A DNA stretch of 64,000 nt, taken from an uncultured Paracoccaceae bacterium. GTDB taxonomy: Bacteria > Bacteroidota > Bacteroidia > Flavobacteriales > Flavobacteriaceae. Below the pieces are notes generated by a model that worked only from the letters and a program-made list of their open reading frames with translations, had not been told where the DNA came from and searched no databases. The position numbers and the translations under genes are program-made. Shown piece by piece: positions 9,682 through 18,981 of the stretch (within the stretch, counting starts at the first letter, position 1; each line of letters opens with the position of its first letter). The DNA lies in contig CALSPC010000007.1 in the NCBI GenBank assembly GCA_943788135.1, positions 1-64,000 of the forward strand, written 5' to 3'.

Positions 9682-10506
9682 CTACAAATCTCTAGTCTTT
9701 AATAATCTGTAAGATAAAAATACAAAAAGAATAGCCCAGAAAACAACTATTAAAATACTGTTAAAATGGACCGCATAATCATAGCTTAAGTCTGTATTAG
9801 ACGGAAATTTTGTCATGGCTATACGTTGGAAAGGTTGTTTTATAAGATTTGACATTGAAGTTAATGGAAGAAAATCTTGTACCTTTTGCGCAATTTCGTA
9901 ATTACTTTTCCAAGATATGACACCAAGAATAATCCATTCTAAAATTAAATCTACAAATAAAAACCCTAAAGCAAAAGCGGACCGCTTTGCCAAGACCCCT
10001 AGAAACAAACAAAAAGAAAAGAACCCTACAAGTTTAACAAAATAGGCTGCTAAAAATTCTATTTGCTGAATAATAATTTGAAATTCATTGTAGCTAGAAT
10101 AAATGAGACCTAATAACAATGAAACGATAAAAATAATTATAGTGGATATTAGAGAGAAAAACACAATCACATAAAACTTTGACAGTATAAACTCTTTTTT
10201 ACTTAAGCCATCGATTAGGTTTTGTTTCAAGGTTTTGTTACTGTATTCATTACCAATCATTGAAACCACTACAATAGCAAAAAAGAATTTAAATAGTGCC
10301 GAGAAAAAGGTGGTAATATGCCAAATAATAGGAAAATTAAATATCCCTAGCTCCCCGAGTTCAAGTGTAAAAAATCCGAAAAAGTTAATTTTAACGGCTG
10401 ATAATAGAATGACACATAGGGGTAAAATAAAGGATATAAATATCAATATTTTACTCGTTTTGTTTAGGAATAGTTTTTGAAGTTCCAGATTTATTAATCG
10501 TATCAT
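9682..10506 (-). CDS. ABC-2 type transporter permease
   Basis: A 274-residue polytopic membrane protein with about six hydrophobic segments, starting with a short cytoplasmic stretch MIRLINLELQKLFLNK. The GNEYSNKTLKQNLIDG loop is characteristic of ABC-2 permeases of the bacitracin/lantibiotic-resistance or NatB-like kind. The start codon overlaps the stop of the ATPase gene by one base (10506), so the two are translationally coupled and form one exporter. The substrate cannot be read from the sequence. A GldF-type gliding protein was considered, but nothing specific supports it. Confidence 0.85.
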   Translation of the reverse strand: MIRLINLELQKLFLNKTSKILIFISFILPLCVILLSAVKINFFGFFTLELGELGIFNFPIIWHITTFFSALFKFFFAIVVVSMIGNEYSNKTLKQNLIDGLSKKEFILSKFYVIVFFSLISTIIIFIVSLLLGLIYSSYNEFQIIIQQIEFLAAYFVKLVGFFSFCLFLGVLAKRSAFALGFLFVDLILEWIILGVISWKSNYEIAQKVQDFLPLTSMSNLIKQPFQRIAMTKFPSNTDLSYDYAVHFNSILIVVFWAILFVFLSYRLLKTRDL

Positions 10507-11399
10507 TACTTGTCAGTTAATTGTAAAAATTGTTCTTCTAGACTTTCTTTTCGTTTCACTAGATGGCTCAAAACGATTCCATTTTTAAACAGTAACCGGT
10601 TAAATGCTTCGGCTTCCATAGGTTGCTCCAGGAATGCTGTGATTAAATCGTTTTCTATTTTAGTGTGAGAAAAATTGGGGTGCGCTTCAATTAAAGAAAT
10701 TAGTTGGTCTTTTTGATGGGTTTTTAGTTCAAAAAAACCATGACTTGAGATTAATTCATCAACACGACCAGAATAGAGATTAACCCCTTTTCTTAGAACG
10801 ACAACATGAGTACATACTTTTTCAACTTCATCTAGTAAGTGTGAAGCCAATAAAATCGTGGTTCCATTTTTGGCAATTTCTTTAATAAGCTCTCTAATTT
10901 GATGAATCCCTTGTGGGTCTAGTCCATTTGTGGGTTCATCTAAAATTAATATTTCTGGATCATTTAATAGTGCTGAGGCAATAGCTAAACGCTGCTTCAT
11001 CCCTAATGAAAACGTGCTGAATTTGCTATGGATACGTTCGGATAAACCAACAATTTCTAACGTTTTTTCGATAGCGTCATATGGAATGGCTTTGATTTTA
11101 CATACGAGTTTTAGATTTTGATAGGCTGTCATGTACGGATAAAAATTGGGGCGTTCGATAATAGCTCCAACTTTTTTCAATGCTTGGTGTGTAGTTAACT
11201 CGCCTCCAAACCAAGAAAAACTTCCAGAAGTTTTATTAACTACACTTAATACAATTCCTAAAGTGGTTGACTTTCCACTACCATTAGGTCCTAAAATGCC
11301 GTAAATACTTCCTTGTTCGATATCAAAGGAGAGATTATTAACCGCAGTTAGTAAGCCATATTTTTTTGTAAGATTTGAAATTTTGAGTACAGAATTCAC
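10506..11399 (-). CDS. ABC transporter ATP-binding protein
   Basis: ATPase partner of the permease that follows it. Walker A GPNGSGKST, signature LGMKQRLAIASAL, Walker B LILDEPTNGLDP and the switch LLASH are all present. The C-terminal ~80 residues form the extra domain common in drug or lantibiotic self-protection ATPases. I chose GTG at 11399 as start because the family motif VLKISNLTKKYG begins right there. An in-frame upstream ATG at 11447 would add a hydrophobic 16-residue extension unlike the family. The next gene upstream is divergent, so this two-gene operon starts here. Confidence 0.9.
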   Translation of the reverse strand: MNSVLKISNLTKKYGLLTAVNNLSFDIEQGSIYGILGPNGSGKSTTLGIVLSVVNKTSGSFSWFGGELTTHQALKKVGAIIERPNFYPYMTAYQNLKLVCKIKAIPYDAIEKTLEIVGLSERIHSKFSTFSLGMKQRLAIASALLNDPEILILDEPTNGLDPQGIHQIRELIKEIAKNGTTILLASHLLDEVEKVCTHVVVLRKGVNLYSGRVDELISSHGFFELKTHQKDQLISLIEAHPNFSHTKIENDLITAFLEQPMEAEAFNRLLFKNGIVLSHLVKRKESLEEQFLQLTDK

Positions 11400-11530
11400 T
11401 GGGTAGTTTTTATTGAATAACACTAATATGACGATGTTCACATCCAATTGTTACACATTAAAAAAATAAAAGTTAAATTTGAACTTTAGCTTATCTTATT
11501 ATGTCCCCTAATGGTCGTAAGAATTTATAA

Positions 11531-12607
11531 GTGCAGACTCAGATGAAAGACGATTTAAAAATATCATTAAAAAAACCATCATACCCTGTATGTCCAGCGT
11601 TAAAATCGTATTTACATAAATTTAATCGGACGATTCGTCTACCTATTTTTTATGACGACTTACTTCGTTTTCAAGGGTCGGTGGAAGTATTTGATAAAAA
11701 TGATAAGGATACATTGTGGGTTCGCGTTTACTATAGCGATACAGATCGTAAAGAGATAGATTTGAATTTAAAAAAAATATATACCACACTACATTCGGAT
11801 GGAAATGAAAAAATGGTAGCCCTGCTCAATGTTGACGCCATAGACTACTGTACGTTTGGAAATTCTAAGCCATTTCGTATAAAAATCAGGAATATACTCA
11901 ATGATAACTACGCTTATTTTTATGTTAAAAAAGCAGATGCTTCTCGTATTTATGGCTTGGAATTAGAACATATGTTATCGCCTCATAACTTGAATTTTTT
12001 AGTGTATAATGACACCTTAATTGAAGAACATATCACTGGAATTCCTGGAGATGAGTTTATAGAACATATGCTTCCTGATTGTACATCTTCAGAAAAATCT
12101 CAAATTGCAAAGGAATTTGTAAAGTTCAACGAACGCTGTATGATTCGTCTATTGGGCGATATGCGATCCTATAACTATGTCATTGTGCCCACTCATGATT
12201 TTGATCATGTGGTTTTCAACATTCGCGCTATAGATTTTGATCAACAATGTTTTGAAGGTAAATTTAATGTGTATCGCCCTCAATTTTTTAAAGAAAATTT
12301 TAAAATGGTCGATTTAGTGACACAGAAATTTGAAAAGCAATCCATAAACCAATACAAACTTGAAGAACGTTCTATTGTCGCCAAACGAATGTTGAGTTTT
12401 AAGAATCGTATAGATCAGTTGATCCAATGTATGATTAATGACACCTTATCGACACCTGAACATGAAACCTTACTCAAAACAAAGATATTTGAGTATACCA
12501 ATGATGTTAAATTCATGAAAAGTAAAAATATGGGTGAAATCTTAAAAAACTCTTTGAGTTTTGTCAAACGCAACTACCAGACAGAAAACACGGGGATTTT
12601 CTTTTAG
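11531..12607 (+). CDS. Unrecognised protein with kinase/phosphotransferase-like motifs
   Basis: 358 residues from GTG 11531; ATG at 11543 (residue 5) is an equally good start. I do not recognise a named family. From about residue 128 the motif order resembles an aminoglycoside-phosphotransferase or HipA-like kinase fold: a lysine in YFYVKKADASRIY (133-134), a glutamate in the following helix (ELEHML), a hinge-like LIEEHITGIPGDEF, then LLGDMRSYNYVI with D210 and N215 in HGDxxxxN spacing, and IDFD at 234-237 in the DFG/DFD position. The usual His before Gly-Asp is Leu. No signal peptide or membrane segment is seen. The stop overlaps the stop of the convergent neighbour by four bases. The kinase-like assignment is inference. 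Confidence 0.5.
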   Translation: MQTQMKDDLKISLKKPSYPVCPALKSYLHKFNRTIRLPIFYDDLLRFQGSVEVFDKNDKDTLWVRVYYSDTDRKEIDLNLKKIYTTLHSDGNEKMVALLNVDAIDYCTFGNSKPFRIKIRNILNDNYAYFYVKKADASRIYGLELEHMLSPHNLNFLVYNDTLIEEHITGIPGDEFIEHMLPDCTSSEKSQIAKEFVKFNERCMIRLLGDMRSYNYVIVPTHDFDHVVFNIRAIDFDQQCFEGKFNVYRPQFFKENFKMVDLVTQKFEKQSINQYKLEERSIVAKRMLSFKNRIDQLIQCMINDTLSTPEHETLLKTKIFEYTNDVKFMKSKNMGEILKNSLSFVKRNYQTENTGIFF

Positions 12608-13122
12608 TTCCAGGGGTCATTATTGTCCAAATGACCATAATCATCGGATCCATAGCCCTCTTCAAATTCATCAAAACTATCCGCATTACCTTCAGCTTCA
12701 AAGACCTTTTCAGGAGCTTCTCCGGGGACTTGACCATGTACATACAATAGGTTAGGGTAGTCAGTTCCCTTAGCTTCTTCCACAATTTCTCCAAGCTCTA
12801 CCATAAAGGTCCACAGGCTTAGGAAATCATAGATATACAGCAATTTTGTACTGCGCTCAGATACCACAGTATTAATTAGTGTTTGACTCATGAGTTGAAT
12901 ATCAGATCCTCCTTCACTTACATCAAATAAAGAAATTTCTTCACCTTGATTCCATTCCTCATCACTCAGGTAAAAGGACGCCATTTCACTACCGTCAAAC
13001 CCAAAAGATTGGGTGATCACATTGTGTAAATCTTCGAGAGTATCTGTATTTCTGATTTCAATATCTCTGAAAATATCGTCTTTTGTATCGTTGTCTAAAA
13101 CAACTCTAAATCTAAAAATCAT
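12604..13122 (-). CDS. pRiA4b ORF-3-like / IS1096 TnpR-like protein
   Basis: A 172-residue acidic protein starting FRFRVVLDND. The pattern (RFRVVL, IEIRNTDTLEDLHNVI, FGFDGSEMASFYL, LLYIYDFLSLWTFMVEL) is that of the PRiA4_ORF3 family, whose members often sit in mobile elements, though chromosomal single-copy versions are common in Bacteroidota. The C-terminus is very rich in Asp, Glu and Gly (EFEEGYGSDDYGHLDNND). No transposase or inverted repeats are nearby, so I see no sign that this copy is mobile. Molecular function is unknown. Confidence 0.7.
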   Translation of the reverse strand: MIFRFRVVLDNDTKDDIFRDIEIRNTDTLEDLHNVITQSFGFDGSEMASFYLSDEEWNQGEEISLFDVSEGGSDIQLMSQTLINTVVSERSTKLLYIYDFLSLWTFMVELGEIVEEAKGTDYPNLLYVHGQVPGEAPEKVFEAEGNADSFDEFEEGYGSDDYGHLDNNDPWN

Positions 13123-13160
13123 AGGTTAATAATATTGCGCAAATATAAGTTGCATTTTTT

Positions 13161-14195
13161 TTATGCGTGCTCATTTTGTCTTTTTTTATATGTGCATTCT
13201 AGGAGTATATAGAACTGAATTCCAAATAAAATAGATGCGATAACTAAATGTAAGGGTTGACTCAAAAATGGAAAATCAAAATAATACATCAAAATACCTG
13301 TAAACGCTTCTAGAATCACACAATAAATCACCAATTTCAATTTTGTGTACCCAAGAGATTTTGAGTTGTTTAGCTGCCACAAAAACCCGTTTAATGCTAA
13401 AACTAAAATAGATGTAGAGCGGTGGATGTAAAAGTTGAGATCTGGAGACTGTAACCACAAGGCTTTTTGATAACCTATGCGTTTTGTTTGCTCATCGACA
13501 AATTGCCGAACTTGAGTCCCTAAAATAATCTGTATTAACGTAACTATTACCGCTACAATCAGAATAGTAAAAAATAGTTTGTGATATTTTTGAGGTTTAT
13601 GAGTTGTTTTAGAGACAAATATCAAATACAGAATTATGGCCACGATAAGCAAAGCCATTACCATATGAATTGTAATTTTGTAAGGGGCTAAGTTTGAATC
13701 TACCACCGTTTTGCCAAGCCATGCTTGAAACCCCATCCCAAATACGGTCAATAAAGAGAGAATAGTAATCCATTTATTTTTTTTCCAAAACCAAAATGAT
13801 AAAACAGTAAACACCAATATTGGAATTCCAGAAAAAGCGCCAATCAATCTATTAACGTATTCTACCCAAGTATGTACAGGGTCATAGGTCGCATAGTCAT
13901 GGGTTGTATAGACATCCCAATTAGAGGCGCTAAATGTCTCAGCTGAAGTAAAGTCGGATTTCGCCACTAAAAATGCGTCTTGATCGCTAAGAATCATCAT
14001 GCCTTTTTTATAGGTATGATTAGATTTAAATTCTAATTGGGCACTTTCTGTTGGAGGGATGTAATACCCAAAACATTTTGGCCAATCTGGACAGCCCATT
14101 CCAGAACCTGTCATGCGGACAATAGCTCCTGCTATAATGACGCCGTAGATGAGTACTAAAGCAATTTTTGAAAGTGTTCTAAATTTATGTTCCAT
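13161..14195 (-). CDS. ctaA: Heme A synthase (COX15/CtaA family)
   Basis: Membrane enzyme that oxidises the heme O methyl group to a formyl group, making heme A for aa3-type cytochrome oxidase. 344 residues with about eight hydrophobic helices. Family landmarks include VRMTGSGMGCPDWPKCFG near the start, HTWVEYVNRLIGA with a heme-ligand histidine, FQAWLGKTVVD, IHMVMALL, LGTQVRQFVDE and a later IHRST histidine. The gene start overlaps the end of cca by 11 bases, so it is probably co-transcribed with that gene and the upstream Sua5 gene. The heme O synthase partner is not in the window. Confidence 0.9.
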   Translation of the reverse strand: MEHKFRTLSKIALVLIYGVIIAGAIVRMTGSGMGCPDWPKCFGYYIPPTESAQLEFKSNHTYKKGMMILSDQDAFLVAKSDFTSAETFSASNWDVYTTHDYATYDPVHTWVEYVNRLIGAFSGIPILVFTVLSFWFWKKNKWITILSLLTVFGMGFQAWLGKTVVDSNLAPYKITIHMVMALLIVAIILYLIFVSKTTHKPQKYHKLFFTILIVAVIVTLIQIILGTQVRQFVDEQTKRIGYQKALWLQSPDLNFYIHRSTSILVLALNGFLWQLNNSKSLGYTKLKLVIYCVILEAFTGILMYYFDFPFLSQPLHLVIASILFGIQFYILLECTYKKRQNEHA

Positions 14196-15609
14196 CAGTA
14201 CGAGTTAATCCTAAATCTGTTCCTTTTTGTATCATCAGTTCGAAAGCCTTTTGAGGATCATTTGGAATGACGCCTTCTAAAATCGATTCTTTGATAAATT
14301 CTTTGATAATTCCAATTTCTTTTGAAGGTTTTAAATCAAAGGTCTTCATAATTGTTTCGCCAGAAACAGGGGGCTGAAAATCACGGACTTTGTCGCGTTC
14401 CTCAACTTCGACAATCTTTGCTCTAACACGCTTAAAATTATTGTGGTATTTTTTGAATTTGTAGGGGTTTTTAGTAGTGATATCTGCTTCACAAAGTGTC
14501 ATCAAGTCATCTACGTATTCACCTGCATCAAAAACAAGGCGTCGCACTGCAGCATCCGTTATGTTTTCTTGTGCCAATACAATTGGTCGTGAGCTCATAA
14601 AAACCAATTTTTGAACATATTTCATCTTATCATTTAAGGGCATTTTTAAACGTTTAAATAAATGATAGACCATTTGTGACCCTTTGAGTTCATGTCCATG
14701 AAATGTCCATCCAACTTTTTTGCTGAATCGTTTCGTAGGTGCCTTTCCAATATCATGCAAAAGTGCTGCCCATCGAAGCCAAACATTGTCGGTATGTTTA
14801 GAACAGTTATCGACAACTTCAAGAGTGTGGTAAAAATTATCTTTATGCTTTTGTCCTTCTTGAACATCAACGCCTTTTAAATCTGTTAACTCAGGAATAA
14901 TACGCTGAAGTAAGCCTGTTTTTTCAAGTAATAAAAAGCCCTTAGAAGGCGTTTGGCTTTCTACTATTTTTTGGAGTTCTACATTTATGCGTTCCTTGGT
15001 GATGATATCTATTCGGTCAGATTGTGCTTTGATGGCTTCAAAAGAAGCCTCTTCAATGTCAAAGTTCAGTTGTGTAGCAAAACGAATAGCTCTTAACATT
15101 CGAAGTGGGTCATCGCTATAAGTAATGGCGGGGTCTAAAGGCGTTTTGATGCGTTTTTCAGCTAAATCTTTAAGCCCATTAAAAGGATCTAGGAGCGTTC
15201 CGTAGGTTGCCGAATTTAGACTAATTGCCATGGCATTGATGGTGAAATCTCTACGGTTTTGATCGTCTTCCAAAGTGCCATCTTCCACACTAGGATTTCT
15301 ACTGTCTGGGTTATATGATTCTTTTCGAGCGCCTACAAACTCTAATTCAACTCCTTCATACTTAATCATCGCAGTCCCGTAAGTTTTAAAGACCTGAACT
15401 TTTGGGGTGTTGGGTAAGTTTTTAGCCACGTGTTTGGCCAGGGCTATTCCACTCCCAATGGCAACGATGTCAATATCTTTTTCCCGCCCGCGTTCCAAAA
15501 TAAAATCGCGTACAAATCCTCCAATGACATAGCAATCCAAACCAAGTTCATCAGCAGATTTTGAAATTCGCTGAAAAATGGGCGCTATTAGTGCATGTTT
15601 ATAGTTCAT
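14185..15609 (-). CDS. cca: CCA tRNA nucleotidyltransferase with HD domain
   Basis: Adds or repairs the 3' CCA end of tRNAs. 474 residues. The N-terminal nucleotidyltransferase domain shows GGFVRDFILERGREKDID with the metal-binding DxD, and RRDFTINAMAI near residue 118. The RNA-binding region DDPLRMLRAIRFATQL follows at about 165-180. An HD phosphohydrolase domain (ALLHDIGKAPTKRF) lies near residue 290. This arrangement is typical of Bacteroidota CCA enzymes. A poly(A) polymerase of the same superfamily is the alternative, but the HD domain and length favour CCA activity. It overlaps ctaA downstream. Confidence 0.92.
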   Translation of the reverse strand: MNYKHALIAPIFQRISKSADELGLDCYVIGGFVRDFILERGREKDIDIVAIGSGIALAKHVAKNLPNTPKVQVFKTYGTAMIKYEGVELEFVGARKESYNPDSRNPSVEDGTLEDDQNRRDFTINAMAISLNSATYGTLLDPFNGLKDLAEKRIKTPLDPAITYSDDPLRMLRAIRFATQLNFDIEEASFEAIKAQSDRIDIITKERINVELQKIVESQTPSKGFLLLEKTGLLQRIIPELTDLKGVDVQEGQKHKDNFYHTLEVVDNCSKHTDNVWLRWAALLHDIGKAPTKRFSKKVGWTFHGHELKGSQMVYHLFKRLKMPLNDKMKYVQKLVFMSSRPIVLAQENITDAAVRRLVFDAGEYVDDLMTLCEADITTKNPYKFKKYHNNFKRVRAKIVEVEERDKVRDFQPPVSGETIMKTFDLKPSKEIGIIKEFIKESILEGVIPNDPQKAFELMIQKGTDLGLTRTDGT

Positions 15610-15642
15610 TATGTTATGCGGTTTGCCAAGCGTTTTTAATGC

Positions 15643-16203
15643 TTATTTTCTAATAATTTTCACTTCTCCATTTGTGCTCAACTTAATAATTGAAGAGGGT
15701 TTAGAAGATTTGTTTGTGCGCTCCAAATTTACGACATAGTCTACACCTTTTAAAATATAGTCTTCAATTTCTTGAAAGGCTTTTGGAGTCGGTTTTCCAG
15801 AGATGTTAGCCGATGTTGATACGATTGGTTTTTTAAAACGTTTCAGTAAATCAGCACAAAACCCTTCTTTTACCATACGAATAGCCAAGGTGTTATCAGC
15901 TGCGATGAGATTTTCTGTTATTCTTAGCGGTTTATCATAAATTATGGTTGTAGGTGCTGTGGCATATTCCAAAATGCTATAGGCGGCTTCTGGAATTTCC
16001 TCAACATAATAATTTAACATATTAAAATCGCTCACTAAACAAATCATTGCTTTTTGATCTTCTCGATTCTTAAGTTTATAAAGTTTTTCAACTGCCGAAA
16101 AATTAGTTGCATCACATCCTAATCCCCAGACGGTATCTGTCGGATAAAGGATAAGCCCTCCTTGTTTTAAAGTTTTAATAGTGCCGTTGAGTTCGTTTTG
16201 CAT
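15643..16203 (-). CDS. L-threonylcarbamoyladenylate synthase (Sua5/YrdC/YciO family)
   Basis: Makes threonylcarbamoyl-AMP, the first intermediate of t6A at position 37 of ANN-decoding tRNAs. The signature KQGGLILYPTDTVWGLGCDA lies near the N-terminus, followed by KLKNRE and STSANISGKPTP. At about 186 residues it is a single-domain YrdC type without the extra Sua5 domain. I prefer ATG 16203 (MQNELNG) because relatives begin at this point; ATG 16212 would add three residues. It sits 34 bases upstream of cca in the same direction, giving a tRNA-maturation pair. Confidence 0.9.
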   Translation of the reverse strand: MQNELNGTIKTLKQGGLILYPTDTVWGLGCDATNFSAVEKLYKLKNREDQKAMICLVSDFNMLNYYVEEIPEAAYSILEYATAPTTIIYDKPLRITENLIAADNTLAIRMVKEGFCADLLKRFKKPIVSTSANISGKPTPKAFQEIEDYILKGVDYVVNLERTNKSSKPSSIIKLSTNGEVKIIRK

Positions 16204-16301
16204 TGTGTGCATGTAATTATATCATTTTATCTTTCGAAAAAACATGTTTTCTTAAATACAAATGTAATTAAAAAGGGAAGGGTTAAATAAAAATTATCCT
16301 A

Positions 16302-16309
16302 TATATTTG
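16302..16309 (+). promoter_or_regulatory. -7 box (TATATTTG) of the first glycosyltransferase gene
   Basis: A full TAnnTTTG match ends 15 bases before the ATG at 16325, implying a very short leader. Confidence 0.55.
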
Positions 16310-16324
16310 TTTAAAATTTAATTC

Positions 16325-17434
16325 ATGAATATTTTACATCTATCGGGTTCAACAGGTTGGGGTGGAAATGAACAACAATTAGTTGATCTTGTTTATGGTC
16401 TTGAAAAGATTCATGTTTCGAATACTCTTTTTTGTTTCAAAGATTCGTCTTTAGAAATTTATGCTAAGGAAAATAATATAAAGTATTACAGTATTCCCAA
16501 AGTCAAAGCCTATGCTTTAAAATATGCTAAATTCTTAAATAATTATGTCAAAAAACATCAACCCGATGTGATTCACATTCATACAAGCAATTCTGTTACA
16601 GCCTTTGTGATTGCGGATATTATTTATAAATTAAAAACACCTACTATTTTTTCAAAAAAGGGGATAGGCGGTTCCACAAGCAAGCTCAGTATTTTTAAAT
16701 ATAACTATAAAAACATCAATAAAATTGTTTGTGTTTCTAAAGCGGTTAAAGATGCTTTTAAAACAGTTGTTAAGTCCGCAAACCACCATAAATTATGTGT
16801 TGTTTATGATGGAATTAAAGTAGAACGTTCAGAACATAAAAGTACTGTCAATCTTCGTGAGCATTTTTCTATTGAGCGTTCTAAAATTTTAATTGGGAAT
16901 ATTGCTAACCACACAAGAGCTAAGGATTTGGTAACATTAGTAAAAACAGCTAATGAATTGGTTCATACCCTTGGTATTAAAAATATTCATTTCATTCAAA
17001 TAGGAAAAACAGGAAAGTATTCAAATGAGTTTTTACCCTTAATCCAAAAGTATAATTTAGACTCTTTTTTCACGGTAACTGGTTTTTTAGATAATGCTAT
17101 GGATTTATTAACTCAACTCGATCTGTATTTAATGACTTCTGAGCGCGAGGGATTGCCGATTACAATTTATGAGGCTTTTTTAAAAAAAACACCCATTGTA
17201 ACCACTGCAGCTGGTGGGATACCAGAGGCTATAATTCATGGAGAAAATGGAATGCTTTCTGATGTCAAAGATTTTAGCAGTTTAGCACTAAATTTAAAGA
17301 AACTAATAACAGATAAACCGCTTCAAGAATCATTTGCAGAGAAATCTTATAAGCTATTGTTTGAAAAATTCACTACAATTCAATTGGCTGAAAATACTTT
17401 TTCAATTTATAAGGATTTAATTAAAAATGATTAA
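16325..17434 (+). CDS. Glycosyltransferase family 4
   Basis: A 369-residue GT-B fold transferase. The N-terminal SGSTGWGGNEQQL is the acceptor-side glycine motif. The C-terminal donor-binding region has SEREGLPITIYEAF, the EX7E-type motif, followed by TTAAGGIPEAIIHGENG. No membrane segments, so it acts at the cytosolic face of the inner membrane. It opens the glycan block and overlaps the next GT2 gene by eight bases, so the two are translationally coupled. Sugar donor and acceptor cannot be deduced. Its position near heptosyltransferase- and Kdo-kinase-like genes suggests lipooligosaccharide core assembly. Confidence 0.88.
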   Translation: MNILHLSGSTGWGGNEQQLVDLVYGLEKIHVSNTLFCFKDSSLEIYAKENNIKYYSIPKVKAYALKYAKFLNNYVKKHQPDVIHIHTSNSVTAFVIADIIYKLKTPTIFSKKGIGGSTSKLSIFKYNYKNINKIVCVSKAVKDAFKTVVKSANHHKLCVVYDGIKVERSEHKSTVNLREHFSIERSKILIGNIANHTRAKDLVTLVKTANELVHTLGIKNIHFIQIGKTGKYSNEFLPLIQKYNLDSFFTVTGFLDNAMDLLTQLDLYLMTSEREGLPITIYEAFLKKTPIVTTAAGGIPEAIIHGENGMLSDVKDFSSLALNLKKLITDKPLQESFAEKSYKLLFEKFTTIQLAENTFSIYKDLIKND

Positions 17435-18218
17435 AAGTTCTTTAATAATATCCACGTATAATTGGCCACAAGCTTTAGAGTTAGTCTTAATAAGTGTGAA
17501 ATGCCAGCACGTTCTGCCAATTGAAGTCATAATTGCAGACGACGGTTCAACTAATGAAACCAAAGAATTAATTGAAACTTTTAAAGCGGATTTCCCCGTT
17601 CCCTTAATTCATGTTTGGCATGAAGATCAGGGTTTTAATAAGTCTATGATTTTAAATAAAGCTATTATAAAATCAAAAGGAGATTATATTATTCAATCTG
17701 ATGGAGATTGTATTCTACATGCTTCTTTTGTAAAAGATCATTTGAGTTTTTTGAAAAAGAATCAATATTTATTTGGAAGCAGAGTAAATATTCAAGCCAA
17801 CCATTTAAAACGTCTGTTTTCTGAGAAACAAATTAAATTTAATCCTTTTTCGAAAGGAATAAAAAAAAGAACCCGTGCACTGTATTTTCCGTTTTTAAGT
17901 CGTTTTTATAAAGTACAAAATAACTTTTCAAAAAAATTCCGTGGTTGTAATACGTCATTTTTTAAATCAGATTGTATTGCTGTTAATGGCTATAATGAGG
18001 ATATTACTGGTTGGGGACGGGAGGATAGTGAACTCATGCTGCGACTGCACAATAACGGTGTGAAAACTCGTAGATTACGCTACAGGGGAATTGTGTTTCA
18101 TATTTGGCATACAGAAAAGTCAAAGGATAGGTTTGAGCTAAATGATAAAATAGAACAAAAGGTCATTAATGAATCACTGACTTGGTGCGAAAATGGAATT
18201 AATAAATATATTATCTAA
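17427..18218 (+). CDS. Glycosyltransferase family 2
   Basis: 263 residues, GT-A fold. IISTYNWPQALELVL opens the domain, ADDGST binds the nucleotide, and QSDGDCI near residue 92 is the DxD metal site. The later GRGREDSEL-like segment (GWGREDSELMLRLHNNG) matches the C-terminal galactosyltransferase-type extension seen in GT2 enzymes related to chondroitin-polymerase domains. It resembles the enzyme at 21.3 kb: both share HVWHED and a similar tail, so they are paralogues. It overlaps the preceding GT4 and shares a four-base stop overlap with the convergent gene that follows. Confidence 0.88.
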   Translation: MIKSSLIISTYNWPQALELVLISVKCQHVLPIEVIIADDGSTNETKELIETFKADFPVPLIHVWHEDQGFNKSMILNKAIIKSKGDYIIQSDGDCILHASFVKDHLSFLKKNQYLFGSRVNIQANHLKRLFSEKQIKFNPFSKGIKKRTRALYFPFLSRFYKVQNNFSKKFRGCNTSFFKSDCIAVNGYNEDITGWGREDSELMLRLHNNGVKTRRLRYRGIVFHIWHTEKSKDRFELNDKIEQKVINESLTWCENGINKYII

Positions 18219-18979
18219 CGTTTTTTAGAAGCGTCCCATAATAGTTTCAATTTCTTGTATTTTAGAAATGTAACAATAAATGTTTGTTTGCAAATTCGCC
18301 ATCCAAAAACACCATCTAAAATCCCTAACCTTAAAACGTAAGCCTTGAAAAAGGCCCATGAGGGTCTGATAATTATTTTAAAAATAGAGGATCGAATTCC
18401 TAGCTCAAAATAGGCTTTTGAGGCTATTGTAGAAAATCGTTCGACTTTTTGTTTATGTTCCTCATAATCTCTATAAATCCAGTGTAAGAGATCTCCTTTT
18501 AATTTACCGCTTTTGGTATTATTTTTTAGTTTATAAGAATCATGAGGATTAATCCCTTTCCATTCCCCACTATTTTTTTTGAATAGCCTTAATTTTTTAT
18601 CTGGATACCAGTCAGAATGATGAATCCATTGCCCACAATAATTATTTTTTCTATCACAATAATAACCAGGGTGTTTCCAATCGTTTTTAACCTTAAGAAT
18701 TGAAGTTTTTAGAGTGTCAGACAAAGCTTCATCACCATCTAAAGATAATATGTAGTCATATTTAGCTTGCTCCACAGCAAAGTTTTTTTGCTCCTTATAG
18801 CCCAAAAATTCTTGTTGAATAAAGGTAACGGGATAGTTTTCACAAATAGCTTTAGTATTATCTGTAGAGTAGGAGTCCACAACGAGGATTTCATCTACAA
18901 CATCTACCAAAGACGCTAAGCATTTTTCTAAATGCTCCTCTTCGTTGTACGTTATAATAACTCCTGAAAGTTTTATCAT
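18215..18979 (-). CDS. Glycosyltransferase family 2, WaaE/KdtX-like
   Basis: 254 residues. The domain starts with GVIITYNEEEHLEKCL; VVDSYSTDNT is at 33-42 and the DxD site DGD at 81-83 in LSLDGDEALS. The segment around HHSDWYPDKKLRLFKK and the C-terminal GILDGVFGWRI are typical of the LPS-core beta-glucosyltransferase group (WaaE/KdtX). A shared C-terminal hydrophobic region may sit on the membrane. It follows the gene at 18982 with a gap of only two bases, so they form an operon. The sugar specificity is not deducible. Confidence 0.87.
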   Translation of the reverse strand: MIKLSGVIITYNEEEHLEKCLASLVDVVDEILVVDSYSTDNTKAICENYPVTFIQQEFLGYKEQKNFAVEQAKYDYILSLDGDEALSDTLKTSILKVKNDWKHPGYYCDRKNNYCGQWIHHSDWYPDKKLRLFKKNSGEWKGINPHDSYKLKNNTKSGKLKGDLLHWIYRDYEEHKQKVERFSTIASKAYFELGIRSSIFKIIIRPSWAFFKAYVLRLGILDGVFGWRICKQTFIVTFLKYKKLKLLWDASKKR

Positions 18980-18981
18980 AT

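Noticed and set aside
11400-11447. A longer N-terminus of the ABC ATPase starting at 11447
   Set aside because: It would add a hydrophobic stretch foreign to the family, while GTG 11399 places the start directly before the conserved first strand.
12561-12794. Short open frames on both strands across the junction of the kinase-like and pRiA4b-like genes
   Set aside because: They are off-frame products of the acidic, repetitive end of the pRiA4b-like gene.
12604-13122. A mobile element marked by the pRiA4b ORF-3/TnpR-like gene
   Set aside because: There is no transposase, terminal inverted repeat or target duplication around it, and neighbours are ordinary chromosomal genes.
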